A stretch of DNA of 64,000 bases, taken from the NCBI GenBank assembly GCA_039029395.1, contig JBCCGG010000017.1:1-64000 (forward strand), written 5' to 3'. Positions 18,338 to 29,106 of this stretch are shown piece after piece. How positions within the stretch are numbered: the first letter of the stretch is position 1; every line of letters begins with the position of its first letter. The notes under the pieces were generated by a model. The model was not told the DNA's origin. It saw only the letters and a list, made by a program, of their open reading frames with translations, and did no database searches. This DNA is from JBCCGG01 sp039029395 (GTDB lineage: Bacteria; Pseudomonadota; Alphaproteobacteria; Kiloniellales; JAKSDN01). A program made the position numbers and the translations under genes.

Positions 18338-18376
18338 ATTGAACCCGGAACCATTCTTTTAAATGAACAGATGAGT

Positions 18377-18452
18377 TGGTGGGCGATACCCGGTTCGAAC
18401 AGGTGACCTTCTCGGTGTAAACGAGATGCTCTTCCAGCTGAGCTAATCGCCC
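18377..18452 (-). tRNA. tRNA-Val (anticodon TAC)
   Basis: A 76-base cloverleaf: acceptor GGGCGAT/ATCGCCC, D-arm AGCTCAGCTGG, anticodon stem CTCG/CGAG with loop TTTACAC reading TAC, T-arm TGTTCGAACC, discriminator A and encoded CCA. It lies downstream of hupB on the same strand, an arrangement common in proteobacteria. Confidence 0.97.
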
Positions 18453-18488
18453 GCCACAAACTGAAAAGCGACACTTCTAAAAGCCCGA

Positions 18489-18517
18489 TCCGGCCGCCTG
18501 ATCGCTCAGCGGCCGGA
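18489..18517 (-). terminator. Probable terminator after hupB
   Basis: A 9-bp stem (TCCGGCCGC with GCGGCCGGA) and an 11-base loop. Read on the minus strand it is followed after six bases by CTTTTAG. The T-run is short and offset, so termination is plausible but not certain. It lies 30 bases past the hupB stop and before tRNA-Val. Confidence 0.45.
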
Positions 18518-18547
18518 CCTAAGCATGTCTGAACGCCGTCTGGCTAC

Positions 18548-18820
18548 TTAGTTGACAGCGTCCTTGAGGCCTTTGCCAGCCTTAAACTTCGGCTGGTTGG
18601 AGGCGGGAATCTGGATCGGCTCGCCGGTTCGCGGGTTGCGACCCTCAGACGCCTGGCGCCGGGTGATGCTAAAGGTGCCGAAGCCGACCAAGCGGACTTC
18701 ATCACCGGATTTCAAAGCGGCTGTGATCGCATCAAACACGCCATCGACCGCTTTCGCGCAATCGTTCTTCGAAAGACCGGTGCTGTCAGCGACGGCGGCA
18801 TTGAGATCGTTCTTGTTCAC
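18548..18820 (-). CDS. hupB: DNA-binding protein HU
   Basis: A 90-residue histone-like nucleoid protein that bends DNA as a dimer. The start is GTG at 18820 (N-terminus VNKNDLNAAVADSTGLSK), 7 bases after AAGGGGG; upstream in-frame starts would give an unrelated extension. The DNA-binding arm signature GFGTFSITRRQASEGRNPRT and the TGEPIQIPASNQPKFKAGK tail match HU closely. Position after lon is the classical clp-lon-hup order. Symbol by context; it could be named hup. Confidence 0.95.
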   Translation of the reverse strand: MNKNDLNAAVADSTGLSKNDCAKAVDGVFDAITAALKSGDEVRLVGFGTFSITRRQASEGRNPRTGEPIQIPASNQPKFKAGKGLKDAVN

Positions 18821-18987
18821 GTTAGAACCCCCTTCAAGGTGCTGGGATGATCTGTGGGGTGCGAAGGAATTCGGACCATAGAGACGACTCCCTTTTAGTC
18901 GCGCCAATCTATGGCGTCAATGCGCGAACCGGCGAATCCCAAGGATTCGTGCGGGTTTCAGCCAGATTCTCCGGGTCCGGGAGCCTG

Positions 18988-21396
<2,409 letters not shown>

Positions 21397-21550
21397 AGGA
21401 CCTCTATCTCATTGGGGCACGGTGGCCGACGCGCAGGACGGCAGGTCGATTCGCACCGCCCCTTCCTCGCTTTAGAACATTGTCCATAGACCAGGACAGT
21501 TCAAGTAGGGAAATCTACGCTCCCCACGGCGCCGCCCCAAGCAGCCGCGC

Positions 21551-22819
21551 TTATGCGCTGTTGCCCAGGTCTTCGCGCCGATCGGCGTAGATGTAGAGGG
21601 GCTTGGCCTGGCCTTCCTCGACCGCCTCGCGATTGATCACGATTTCCTCGACCCCCTCGAGGCTCGGCAGTTCGAACATGGAATCCAGGAGAATTCCCTC
21701 TAGGATTGAACGCAGCCCCCGCGCGCCCGTCTTGCGGGCAATCGCCTTCTGGGCCACGGCCTTGAGCGCGTCCTCGGTGAAGTCGAGCGAGATCTCCTCC
21801 ATCTCGAACAGGCGCTGGTATTGCTTGACCAGGGCGTTCTTGGGCTGGGTCAGGATCTCGACCAAGGCGGCCTCGTCCAGGTCTTCCAGGGTCGCGACCA
21901 CCGGCAGGCGGCCGACGAACTCGGGGATCAGACCGAACTTCAGCAGATCCTCCGGCTCCACGTCCTTGAGGATCTCGCCGGTCTGGCGCTCGTCCGGTCC
22001 GCGCACCTCGGCGCCGAAGCCGATCGAGGTACCCTGGTGGCGCTGGGAGATGATCTTTTCAAGGCCGGCGAAGGCGCCGCCGCAGATGAACAGGATGTTG
22101 GTCGTGTCGACCTGCAGGAACTCCTGCTGGGGGTGCTTGCGCCCGCCTTGGGGCGGCACCGACGCGACCGTGCCTTCCATGATCTTCAAGAGCGCCTGCT
22201 GAACGCCCTCGCCCGAGACGTCCCGGGTGATCGAGGGGTTGTCCGACTTGCGGCTGATCTTGTCGACCTCGTCGATGTAAACGATGCCGCGCTGGGCCCG
22301 TTCGACGTTGTAGTCGGCGGCCTGCAGCAGCTTGAGGATGATGTTCTCCACGTCCTCGCCGACATAACCGGCCTCGGTCAGGGTCGTGGCGTCGGCCATG
22401 GTGAAGGGCACGTCGAGAATCCGCGCGAGCGTCTGGGCCAGAAGAGTCTTGCCGCAGCCGGTCGGGCCGACCAGCAGGATGTTCGACTTGGCGAGCTCGA
22501 CGTCGTTGTTCTTTGAGCCGTGGGCCAGGCGCTTGTAGTGGTTGTGAACGGCGACAGAGAGCACGCGCTTCGCGTGGGCCTGGCCGATCACGTAGTCGTC
22601 GAGCACGGTGCAGATGTCGCTCGGCGTCGGGACGCCGTCGCGCGACTTGACCAGCGTCGTCTTGTGCTCCTCACGGATGATATCCATGCAAAGCTCGACG
22701 CACTCGTCGCAGATGAACACCGTCGGTCCGGCAATGAGCTTGCGCACCTCGTGCTGACTCTTGCCGCAGAACGAACAGTAGAGTGTGTTCTTCGTGTCGC
22801 CGCCGCTCGATTTCGTCAT
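21551..22819 (-). CDS. clpX: ClpX, ATPase subunit of the ClpXP protease
   Basis: A 422-residue AAA+ unfoldase that feeds substrates to ClpP. The N-terminal zinc-binding domain has CSFCGKSQHEV and FICDECVELC (four Cys). Walker A is GPTGCGKTLLAQ and Walker B is RGIVYIDEVDKI. The IGF loop that docks on ClpP is seen as TSIGFGAEV. It follows clpP after a 269-base spacer, so it probably also has its own promoter, and precedes lon. Confidence 0.98.
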   Translation of the reverse strand: MTKSSGGDTKNTLYCSFCGKSQHEVRKLIAGPTVFICDECVELCMDIIREEHKTTLVKSRDGVPTPSDICTVLDDYVIGQAHAKRVLSVAVHNHYKRLAHGSKNNDVELAKSNILLVGPTGCGKTLLAQTLARILDVPFTMADATTLTEAGYVGEDVENIILKLLQAADYNVERAQRGIVYIDEVDKISRKSDNPSITRDVSGEGVQQALLKIMEGTVASVPPQGGRKHPQQEFLQVDTTNILFICGGAFAGLEKIISQRHQGTSIGFGAEVRGPDERQTGEILKDVEPEDLLKFGLIPEFVGRLPVVATLEDLDEAALVEILTQPKNALVKQYQRLFEMEEISLDFTEDALKAVAQKAIARKTGARGLRSILEGILLDSMFELPSLEGVEEIVINREAVEEGQAKPLYIYADRREDLGNSA

Positions 22820-22949
22820 GCCGTCCCTACACTAGGCCCGGATCAGGCACATCCATGTTAGACACACGCGCCGCCGGCACACAACGACAAAAACCTTCGC
22901 TGCGCGGCACCTGATCCGACGGGCGCCTGCCACCGCAGCCTCGTGCCGC

Positions 22950-22976
22950 GGGGCAACTGTGAGGCTAGGCCTCAAG
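22950..22976 (-). promoter_or_regulatory. Possible heat-shock-type promoter of clpX
   Basis: In the spacer upstream of clpX the minus strand reads CTTGAG, 17 bases, then CCCCGC. This partly matches RpoH promoters (CTTGAA-like and CCCCAT-like boxes). A second candidate pair, TTGAGT and CTTTAA spaced by 17, lies further upstream near 23020-23050. The spacer (22820-23088) contains no gene. Assignment is by eye. Confidence 0.3.
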
Positions 22977-23088
22977 TCGATAACAATTTATTAATGATCG
23001 ACCGCGTTCGATCGCAAGCTTTAAAGATCACACGCTTGGAATCACTCAACTTTGTGACCGCGCCGCGAGGGACCGAATCGCCGTCGGG

Positions 23089-23757
23089 CTAACCTTTTCC
23101 GTTATCGTTATCGTTGGCGTCGCCCTGATCGTCCGGATCCTCGGCCAGCTCGTGCCGGGACACAACCGAATCGATGATGCCGAAGTCCTTGGCCTCGTTT
23201 GGCGTCATGAAACGGTCCCGCTCCATCGCCTCCTCGATCACGTCGACGCTCTGGCCGGTGTGCTGGGCGTAGATCTCGTTGAGCCGCGCCCGGGTCGCCA
23301 GGATTTCCTTGGCGTGGATCTCGATATCGGTCGCCTGGCCCTGGAAGCCGCCCGAGGGCTGATGGACCATGATCTTGCTGTTCGGTAGGGCGTGGCGCTT
23401 GCCCTTGGCGCCGGCGGTCATCAGAAGCGAGCCAGCCGAAGCCGCCTGGCCGATGCACACCGTGGAAACATCCGGACGGATGTACTGCATGGTGTCGTAC
23501 ATGGCCAGTCCGGCCGATACGAGGCCGCCCGGCGAGTTGACGTAGAACGCGATGTCTTTCTTCGGGTTCTCCGACTCCAAGAACAGCAGCTGGGCGCAGA
23601 CCAGGCTGGCGACCATGTCGTTGATCGGTCCGGTCAGGAAAATTATCCGCTCCTTGAGCAGTCGGGAGTAGATGTCATAGGCCCGCTCGCCCCGGTTGGT
23701 CTGCTCGACCACCATGGGCACCAGGGTGTTCATCATCAGATCGCGTGCGTCGGTCAT
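23089..23757 (-). CDS. clpP: ClpP, proteolytic subunit of ClpXP/ClpAP
   Basis: A 222-residue serine protease subunit that forms the double-heptamer chamber. From the ATG at 23757 the catalytic triad is Ser107 (GQAASAGS), His132 (MVHQPSGG) and Asp181 (ERDRF), spaced as in E. coli ClpP. A TTG at 23790 would add 11 residues; the ATG follows GAGG. The C-terminus is unusually rich in Asp and Asn. It follows tig, and its partners ClpX and ClpA are both in the window. Confidence 0.97.
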   Translation of the reverse strand: MTDARDLMMNTLVPMVVEQTNRGERAYDIYSRLLKERIIFLTGPINDMVASLVCAQLLFLESENPKKDIAFYVNSPGGLVSAGLAMYDTMQYIRPDVSTVCIGQAASAGSLLMTAGAKGKRHALPNSKIMVHQPSGGFQGQATDIEIHAKEILATRARLNEIYAQHTGQSVDVIEEAMERDRFMTPNEAKDFGIIDSVVSRHELAEDPDDQGDANDNDNGKG

Positions 23758-23802
23758 CTTGCCTCGTCTATCGCTTGCTGGCTCGGCCAATCGAAGGACC
23801 TG

Positions 23803-25173
23803 TTAGCTCGACGAGGCCTCTTGCGAAGCGGTCTCGGCTTCCGACTCGACCTCGATGCCTTCTTGATCCCTCAACTCTTTCGACGACATGGCATGTTCGG
23901 AGACCTTAGCCAAGGCCGTAATGAAGTCGACCACCTTATCCTCGAACAAAGGCGCGCGCAGATTGGCCATGGCCTCGGGCGAATTCTGGTAGAATTCGAA
24001 GACTTCGCGCTCCTTGCCGGGATACTTCTGGGCCTCGGCGACCAGTGCCTTTTGCACCTCTTCCTGGCTCACTTCGATGCCATTGGCGCGGCCGACCTCG
24101 GACAGCAGCAGCCCGAGTCGCACCCGGCGCTCGGCGATCTCCCGGTACTCCTTCTGGAGCTGTTCTTCGGACTTGTCCTTGTCGTCGTCGTCCAAGGTGC
24201 CCGCGTCCAGGTCCTTCTTGACCTGCTCCCAGATCACATCGTACTCGGCATCGGCCATGCCGACCGGCACCGGGAAGTCATGCTTTTCCGCCAGCTTGTC
24301 GAGCAGCACGCGCTTCATGCGCGCCCGCGTCACCTGGCCGTAGTCCCGCTCCAGCTGCTCCTTGACCTTGCCGCGCAGGCCGTTGAGATCCTCCTCGCCC
24401 AGGGTCTTGGCCATTTCGTCGTCGACCTCGGGGACAACCGGCTCCTTGATGTCCTTGATCTTGACCTCGAAGATCGCCTCGCGCCCGGCCAGCTTGTCGT
24501 TCACGTACTCCTTGGGGAAGGTCACGGTGACCGTGCGGTCATCACCCACGTCGGCGCCGGTCAGCTGCTCCTCGAAGCCTTCGACGAAGCGGTTGGAGCC
24601 GAGCTCCAGGTGGTGGTCTTCGCCGGACATGCCGGGCAACTCCTCGCCGTCGACCGAACCCTTGAAGTCGATCACCAGCACGTCGCCCGACTGGCTCTTG
24701 CGCGGCGCATCCAGTGCCTTGGGCTGCTTCATCTGCTGGGCCAGGTTGCCCAGCGCCAGATCGACCTCGTCGTCGTCGACCGTAACCGCCGTGCGCTCGA
24801 GCTCGAGCTCGGCGAAGTCCATCACGGTGATCTCCGGCATGAGCTCCAGATCCAGCTTGTACTCCAGATCCTTGTTCTCCTCGAAGGAGGTGATCTCGAT
24901 CTTGGGCTGGATCGCCGGACGCAAGCCACGCTCGGTGATGGCCTGCGACGAGCTGTCGTTGACAGCACGCTCCAAGACCTCGCCAAGGACCTGCTGCGAG
25001 AAACGCTGCTTGAGGATCTGCAACGGCACCTTACCGGGCCGGAAGCCCGGAACTCGGACTTGCTGGCCGATCTCCTGGAGGCGCGCCTCCAGCTTCTCGT
25101 TGATGTCGTTGGCGGCGATGACGACCTTGAACTCTCGCTTCAGGCCATCGGCGCTGGTTTCCGTCACCTGCAT
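23803..25173 (-). CDS. tig: Trigger factor, ribosome-associated chaperone
   Basis: A 456-residue peptidyl-prolyl isomerase and chaperone at the ribosome exit tunnel. The ribosome-binding signature appears as GFRPGKVPLQILKQRF in the N-terminal domain. A central FKBP-type PPIase domain runs from about residue 150 (SQSGDVLVIDFKGSVDGEEL), followed by the helical substrate-binding C-terminal domain. The last 30 residues are acidic and Ser-rich. First protein gene of the tig-clpP-clpX-lon cluster, preceded by tRNA-Leu. Confidence 0.97.
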   Translation of the reverse strand: MQVTETSADGLKREFKVVIAANDINEKLEARLQEIGQQVRVPGFRPGKVPLQILKQRFSQQVLGEVLERAVNDSSSQAITERGLRPAIQPKIEITSFEENKDLEYKLDLELMPEITVMDFAELELERTAVTVDDDEVDLALGNLAQQMKQPKALDAPRKSQSGDVLVIDFKGSVDGEELPGMSGEDHHLELGSNRFVEGFEEQLTGADVGDDRTVTVTFPKEYVNDKLAGREAIFEVKIKDIKEPVVPEVDDEMAKTLGEEDLNGLRGKVKEQLERDYGQVTRARMKRVLLDKLAEKHDFPVPVGMADAEYDVIWEQVKKDLDAGTLDDDDKDKSEEQLQKEYREIAERRVRLGLLLSEVGRANGIEVSQEEVQKALVAEAQKYPGKEREVFEFYQNSPEAMANLRAPLFEDKVVDFITALAKVSEHAMSSKELRDQEGIEVESEAETASQEASSS

Positions 25174-25286
25174 GGGTGGCTAGGCCTTTCTTTGACTTGT
25201 CCGCTCGTAAGCTGGTGGAGTTGAGCTACTCTTTTCGGGGCTAGCCCCGGACGGCCCCCCGGTGATGTCGCCGTAGGGGTTTTCGG

Positions 25287-25371
25287 TGGTGCGGGCGGAG
25301 GGACTTGAACCCCCACGAGTTTCCTCACCAGGACCTAAACCTGACGCGTCTGCCAATTCCGCCACGCCCGC
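25287..25371 (-). tRNA. tRNA-Leu (anticodon TAG)
   Basis: An 85-base type II tRNA with acceptor GCGGGCG/CGCCCGC, D-arm with GGCGGAATTGG, anticodon loop TTTAGGT reading TAG, a variable arm (TGGTGAGGAAACTCG), T-arm GGTTCAAGTCC, discriminator A and encoded CCA. The long variable arm and the anticodon both indicate leucine. Confidence 0.97.
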
Positions 25372-25537
25372 ATGGCCCCGAGAAGAAGCGGCGGTGTATA
25401 GCACGCTCCATCGGGGGTCTCAAGCACGGGAATCAAGGGTTATTTGGGGACTCGACCGGCCGAGGCAAGCCAACCGGATCGTATCTGGACCGCTTGTTGG
25501 AGCCGGCCCGCGAAAGCATCGGATAAGCCCTAGAGGA

Positions 25538-26140
25538 TCAGACTCGGGAGCACTTGACCAAGAGGGTGTTGCGGGCCGCCAAGAGCTTTTGAAACTCGTC
25601 GGGCGTGCCGCCGAAGTCCGGGTGGACCTGCTTGACCTTGAGCCGGAAAGCCGCGCTGATCTGCTTGCGGTTGGCATCGCTGTTGACACCGAGCACCTGG
25701 GCGCACTGCTCCAGGACGATATCCTTTGGCGCCTCCGACTCGTCGGTGATGTGGTGGCTATAGGCGGTCCAGGCATCCTCGTTGTAGAAGGTCGCCTTGG
25801 GCGACGAGCACCAGCGCCCGCGGACCTTCGGAAAAAACGGCTGCTGCTTCCATTCGCAGGGCGCGCCCTCGTCGCCGTTGGATTGCTCCCAAGGCGCCAA
25901 ATCTGGATAGCGATCGAGCTTATGGCAGGTCCGCGGCAGGATCACCGCCTCGCCATTGATCAGGACCTGCGTCTCCGGCAAGCTGACGTGCAACTTTGTC
26001 GAGGTGATCCATTCAATGCGCGCCTTGACGATCAGCCTACGCGGAACGCGGGGCGAGCGATGGCCAGGGCTATTGTGCCCATTTTCCACCGCAACCAAGT
26101 GATCGCCGACACGGTAAGAAATGTTAACGTCTCCCGCCAA
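25538..26140 (-). CDS. Protein with C-terminal J domain
   Basis: About 200 residues. The last ~60 residues form a J domain, with VLEQCAQVLGVNSDANRKQ leading into KVKQVHPDFGGTPDEFQKL, including the HPD motif needed to stimulate DnaK. The first ~130 residues match nothing I recognise and include VNGEAVILPRTCHKLDRY-like beta segments with Trp/Cys residues. The open frame begins at TTG 26140; no in-frame ATG precedes the conserved part, so the start is uncertain. It is likely a co-chaperone with a private client. Confidence 0.65.
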   Translation of the reverse strand: MAGDVNISYRVGDHLVAVENGHNSPGHRSPRVPRRLIVKARIEWITSTKLHVSLPETQVLINGEAVILPRTCHKLDRYPDLAPWEQSNGDEGAPCEWKQQPFFPKVRGRWCSSPKATFYNEDAWTAYSHHITDESEAPKDIVLEQCAQVLGVNSDANRKQISAAFRLKVKQVHPDFGGTPDEFQKLLAARNTLLVKCSRV

Positions 26141-26428
26141 AGAGAAGAGCCATAGGCCCTAAAGTCTGTAACGCTGCTTTGTTTTGCTTTGTCACGCAGC
26201 TTGGCGGGAATTATATCAAAGTTCCGAATCTGATTCGATTACTTTTTTGTTAACCCTATTGAGGATGTTAATATTAGTTAACGAACTCAAATAGTTAATA
26301 TGTTAAAATTTTGTGAAAACCTGGTGCTTCGCTCAACGACTCGAGGGTTGTAGCGAAGTCCGAGTCACTGGGCGCTAGCAGGCTCGGTGCTGAGTTTAGC
26401 CGCGAAACGCCGCCTCGAAAGTGTTCTT
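26141..26428. other. AT-rich intergenic region with repeated TTAA motifs
   Basis: No gene is seen. The stretch 26240-26320 is strikingly AT-rich for this genome and contains GTTAA or TTAAC at least five times within about 70 bases, including TTAATATTAGTTAAC. Three GANTC sites lie in the region (TGATTCG, CGACTCG, CGAGTCA). It is upstream of the J-domain gene and downstream of the small gene at 26429-26695. CtrA boxes (TTAA-N7-TTAA) are suggested, but the spacing here is 6 rather than 7. Confidence 0.4.
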
Positions 26429-26695
26429 TTAGGCCTCGACGAAGCTGTCGCTGAAGGCCTGCACGCTCAGGATGCGCCGGTCGGCAAATCCCGTACGCCG
26501 GGCCCGGGCATGCTCGACGAGCACCTCGAATCGTACATGGGGGATGCCCATGCCATCGGGCCCTACACCGGTCACCCGGGCGGTCTCGATGGTTTGGCCG
26601 GCCGCCCGGCGGCGATAGACGGCGCCGGCCTTGATCTCTGGCAAAGGCGCCGGCGAACGGAACAGGTGTCCCATGGTCATGGACAGCATGGTCAT
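26429..26695 (-). CDS. Conserved-looking small protein, 88 aa
   Basis: The start at ATG 26695 follows GGGAGG at 10 bases and gives MTMLSMTMGHLFRSPAPLP. The product has no membrane helix. It shows predicted beta strands (GAVYRRRAAGQTIETARVTG, GIPHVRFEVLVEH), suggesting a small beta-barrel of the kind found in phage-like or RNA-binding proteins. No family is recognised. It is monocistronic, between the TTAA-rich region and the nnrD end. Confidence 0.5.
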   Translation of the reverse strand: MTMLSMTMGHLFRSPAPLPEIKAGAVYRRRAAGQTIETARVTGVGPDGMGIPHVRFEVLVEHARARRTGFADRRILSVQAFSDSFVEA

Positions 26696-26811
26696 CTCGT
26701 TGTTACCTCCCAATCCTCGCCTGTCCGGCATTTCGTCGGATTTAGTCTGTGCTTCACCTGTTAAGAATCATTGAAGAATATTTACTATAACTCTTTGATT
26801 TATTTAAATTT

Positions 26812-28290
26812 TTATATCAAAACGTCAAGCACAGCAGGGAGTCGGTCAGGGAGATCTTCGGCAATAAGGCCTGGGCCATGTGCGCTGGCCGCCGCGCCAT
26901 GCAGCCAGGCGCCCACGGCACTGGCCGAAAAGGGGTCCATTCTTTGGGCCAAGAGTCCGGCAATTAGGCCAGCCAAAACGTCGCCGGCCCCCGCGGTGGC
27001 CAGCGCCGGCGGTGCGTTGGCATTGATCACCGCCCGCCCGTCGGGCGCGGCGATCACCGTATCGGCCCCCTTGAGCAGCACGACCGCGCCTGCGCGCGCG
27101 GCGGCCGCGCGGGTACGGCTTAGTTTGTCACCCTCGGTCAGGTCCGGGAACAGCCGGGCGAACTCGCCGTCGTGGGGCGTCAGTACGGTCGGCCCGGCAA
27201 TCGCGTCGAACAGCGCCCCTGGCCGGTCCTGAAAGACCGTGAGGGCATCCGCGTCCAGCAGCATCGCGCGGCCGGTCCCAAGCGCCGCCAAAACGCGCCG
27301 CTTGGTCTCCGGCTGCACACCGTTGCCTGGGCCCAGCAGAAGTGCGTTCTTTCGGGAATCCTCGAGCAGCCGGTCGTAATCCTCGGGCGCGGCCAGAGGC
27401 TCGACGATGACGCTGGCTGCCGAGAGGGCATAGACCGTGAAGGCCTCCCGCGGGCAGGCCACGGTGACCAGGCCGGCGCCGACCCTGAGCGCGGCCCGGC
27501 TGGCCAGGCGCCCGGCGCCGGTCATCGGCATGCCGCCGGCGACCAGGAGGTGCCCAAAGCGGTACTTGTGGTCTCCCGGGCCGCGCCGGGGCAAGAGACC
27601 GCGCCAAAGCCGCGGCTCGTTCTCCCAGCAGCGCGGCGCGATGTCCGCCAGCACCGACTCCGGAATGCCGATGTCGGTCGCGACCACCTCGCCGCAGAGC
27701 TGGCGGCCGGGCAGCAGCAGCTGGCCGGTCTTCTTGCGGAAAAAGGTCACGGTGAGCGCGGCTGGCAGAACCGCTGCGCCGAGTGTCTGGCCGCTGTCGC
27801 CCCCAATGCCGCTCGGCACGTCGACCGCGACCGACGGCAGGTCCCGCTCGCGCGCCGCCTCGATCACCTCGCGCGCCACGCCTTCCAGCGGCCGGCTCAA
27901 GCCGGCGCCGAACAGGCTGTCGACGAAGAGCGCGCAGTCGTCCAAAAGATCGACGGACAGCGGGTGGACAGGACCATTCCATCGTCCCGCGTGATGGGCC
28001 GCGTCGCCCTTGAGGCGCTCGCGCGCACCGAGCAGGCCAAGGCGCACCGGCCAGCCGGCCTCGGCCAGGTGGCGGGCAACCACAAAGCCGTCACCGCCGT
28101 TGTTGCCCGGGCCGCAGGCGATCAGGGTCTCGCACGGCTGCCAGCGCGCGCGGATCGATTCTGCAATCGAGGCACCGGCCGCTTCCATCAGTGTGATGCC
28201 GGCCACGCCCGCTGCCTCGGCCGCCTTATCGCATCGATAGCTCTCCTCGACGCTCAGCAGCGCCGCCGCGTCGTCCGAGGCGAAGACCAT
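26812..28290 (-). CDS. nnrD: Bifunctional NAD(P)H-hydrate epimerase/dehydratase
   Basis: A 492-residue metabolite-repair enzyme that converts damaged NADHX/NADPHX back to NAD(P)H. The N-terminal YjeF epimerase domain shows ACGPGNNGGDGFVVARHL and DSLFGAGLSRPL. The C-terminal ADP-dependent dehydratase domain shows LLLGPGNG, LTPHDGEFARLFP, VLLKGADTVIAAPDG and the catalytic-region motif TAGAGDVLAGLIAGLLAQ. It overlaps the upstream aldolase gene by one base, indicating coupling. Sometimes named nnr. Confidence 0.93.
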   Translation of the reverse strand: MVFASDDAAALLSVEESYRCDKAAEAAGVAGITLMEAAGASIAESIRARWQPCETLIACGPGNNGGDGFVVARHLAEAGWPVRLGLLGARERLKGDAAHHAGRWNGPVHPLSVDLLDDCALFVDSLFGAGLSRPLEGVAREVIEAARERDLPSVAVDVPSGIGGDSGQTLGAAVLPAALTVTFFRKKTGQLLLPGRQLCGEVVATDIGIPESVLADIAPRCWENEPRLWRGLLPRRGPGDHKYRFGHLLVAGGMPMTGAGRLASRAALRVGAGLVTVACPREAFTVYALSAASVIVEPLAAPEDYDRLLEDSRKNALLLGPGNGVQPETKRRVLAALGTGRAMLLDADALTVFQDRPGALFDAIAGPTVLTPHDGEFARLFPDLTEGDKLSRTRAAAARAGAVVLLKGADTVIAAPDGRAVINANAPPALATAGAGDVLAGLIAGLLAQRMDPFSASAVGAWLHGAAASAHGPGLIAEDLPDRLPAVLDVLI

Positions 28291-29072
28291 CAGCCGTCCC
28301 GCCCCAGGGCAGCAAGAGCGCGCTTGGCGCTGGCCCGGGCGCCGTCGCGCAGGAGCGCCACATCGGCGTCGGCCAAGATCAAGTCGTAGCCTGTCTGGTG
28401 CAAGGCCTCGAGGGAGCGGTCGGGGGTCGGGATTGCGCCGAGCAGCTTGCCGGCGGACTTGGCGGCCTGCTCCACACGAGCGATCTCGGCACGCACCTCC
28501 GGATGGTCCGGCTGGCCCAGAAACCCCAAATTGGCCGAGAGGTCGAAGGGTCCGACGAAGAGCAGATCGACACCCTCGACCGCGGCGATCTCTTCAACCG
28601 CAGCGACCGCCGCGCCGCTCTCGATCTGGCAGATCACCAGAATGGTCTCATTGGCGGCCGCCGTGTAGGACTGCCAGTCCGCACCGTAGTCGGCGGCGCG
28701 CACGATGACCGGCGCGACCCCTCGGATCCCCTCGGGCGGGTAACGGCAGGCGGCGACCGCCGCCGCCGCCTCTTCCGCGCTATTGACCGCCGGCACCATG
28801 ACGCCCTGCGCGCCGGCATCGAGAATACGCTTGATCGCCACCGGATCGTTCGAGGGTACCCGGGCATAGGGCGTGCAGTCCCGGCCCTGAATCGCTTGCA
28901 TGAGGGCGATCGCGTCTATCGTATCGCCTTGGCCGTGCTCCATGTCGATCATGGCGCAGTCGTAACCCGCTTGGGAAATGATCTCCGCGGCCATGGTGCT
29001 GTAGAGGTTGAGCCAGCAACCGACCGCCGGCTGGCCCGACCGCAAGCGCGCCTTGAGCGTGGCCTGTGCCAT
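28290..29072 (-). CDS. HpcH/HpaI-type aldolase
   Basis: A 260-residue class II pyruvate-type aldolase of the HpcH/HpaI/CitE superfamily, a metal-dependent TIM barrel cleaving 2-oxo-4-hydroxy acids to pyruvate plus aldehyde. Motifs seen: CAMIDMEHGQGD (active-site region), VICQIESGAAV and DLLFVGPFDLSANLG. The substrate is uncertain; 4-hydroxy-2-oxoheptanedioate and 2-keto-3-deoxy-rhamnonate enzymes look alike. It is translationally coupled to nnrD with no evident pathway link. Confidence 0.85.
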   Translation of the reverse strand: MAQATLKARLRSGQPAVGCWLNLYSTMAAEIISQAGYDCAMIDMEHGQGDTIDAIALMQAIQGRDCTPYARVPSNDPVAIKRILDAGAQGVMVPAVNSAEEAAAAVAACRYPPEGIRGVAPVIVRAADYGADWQSYTAAANETILVICQIESGAAVAAVEEIAAVEGVDLLFVGPFDLSANLGFLGQPDHPEVRAEIARVEQAAKSAGKLLGAIPTPDRSLEALHQTGYDLILADADVALLRDGARASAKRALAALGRDG

Positions 29073-29106
29073 ACACGCCTTCCTTCCCTACTCCAATGAG
29101 GTGCCG

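Noticed and set aside
23392..25224. 610-codon plus-strand frame across tig and clpP
   Set aside because: Leu/His/Asp-rich antisense shadow without domain or ribosome site; the opposite strand encodes two known proteins.
26240..26320. Replication origin in the AT-rich TTAA cluster
   Set aside because: No DnaA boxes were recognised and no origin-linked genes (dnaA, parAB, hemE) flank it.
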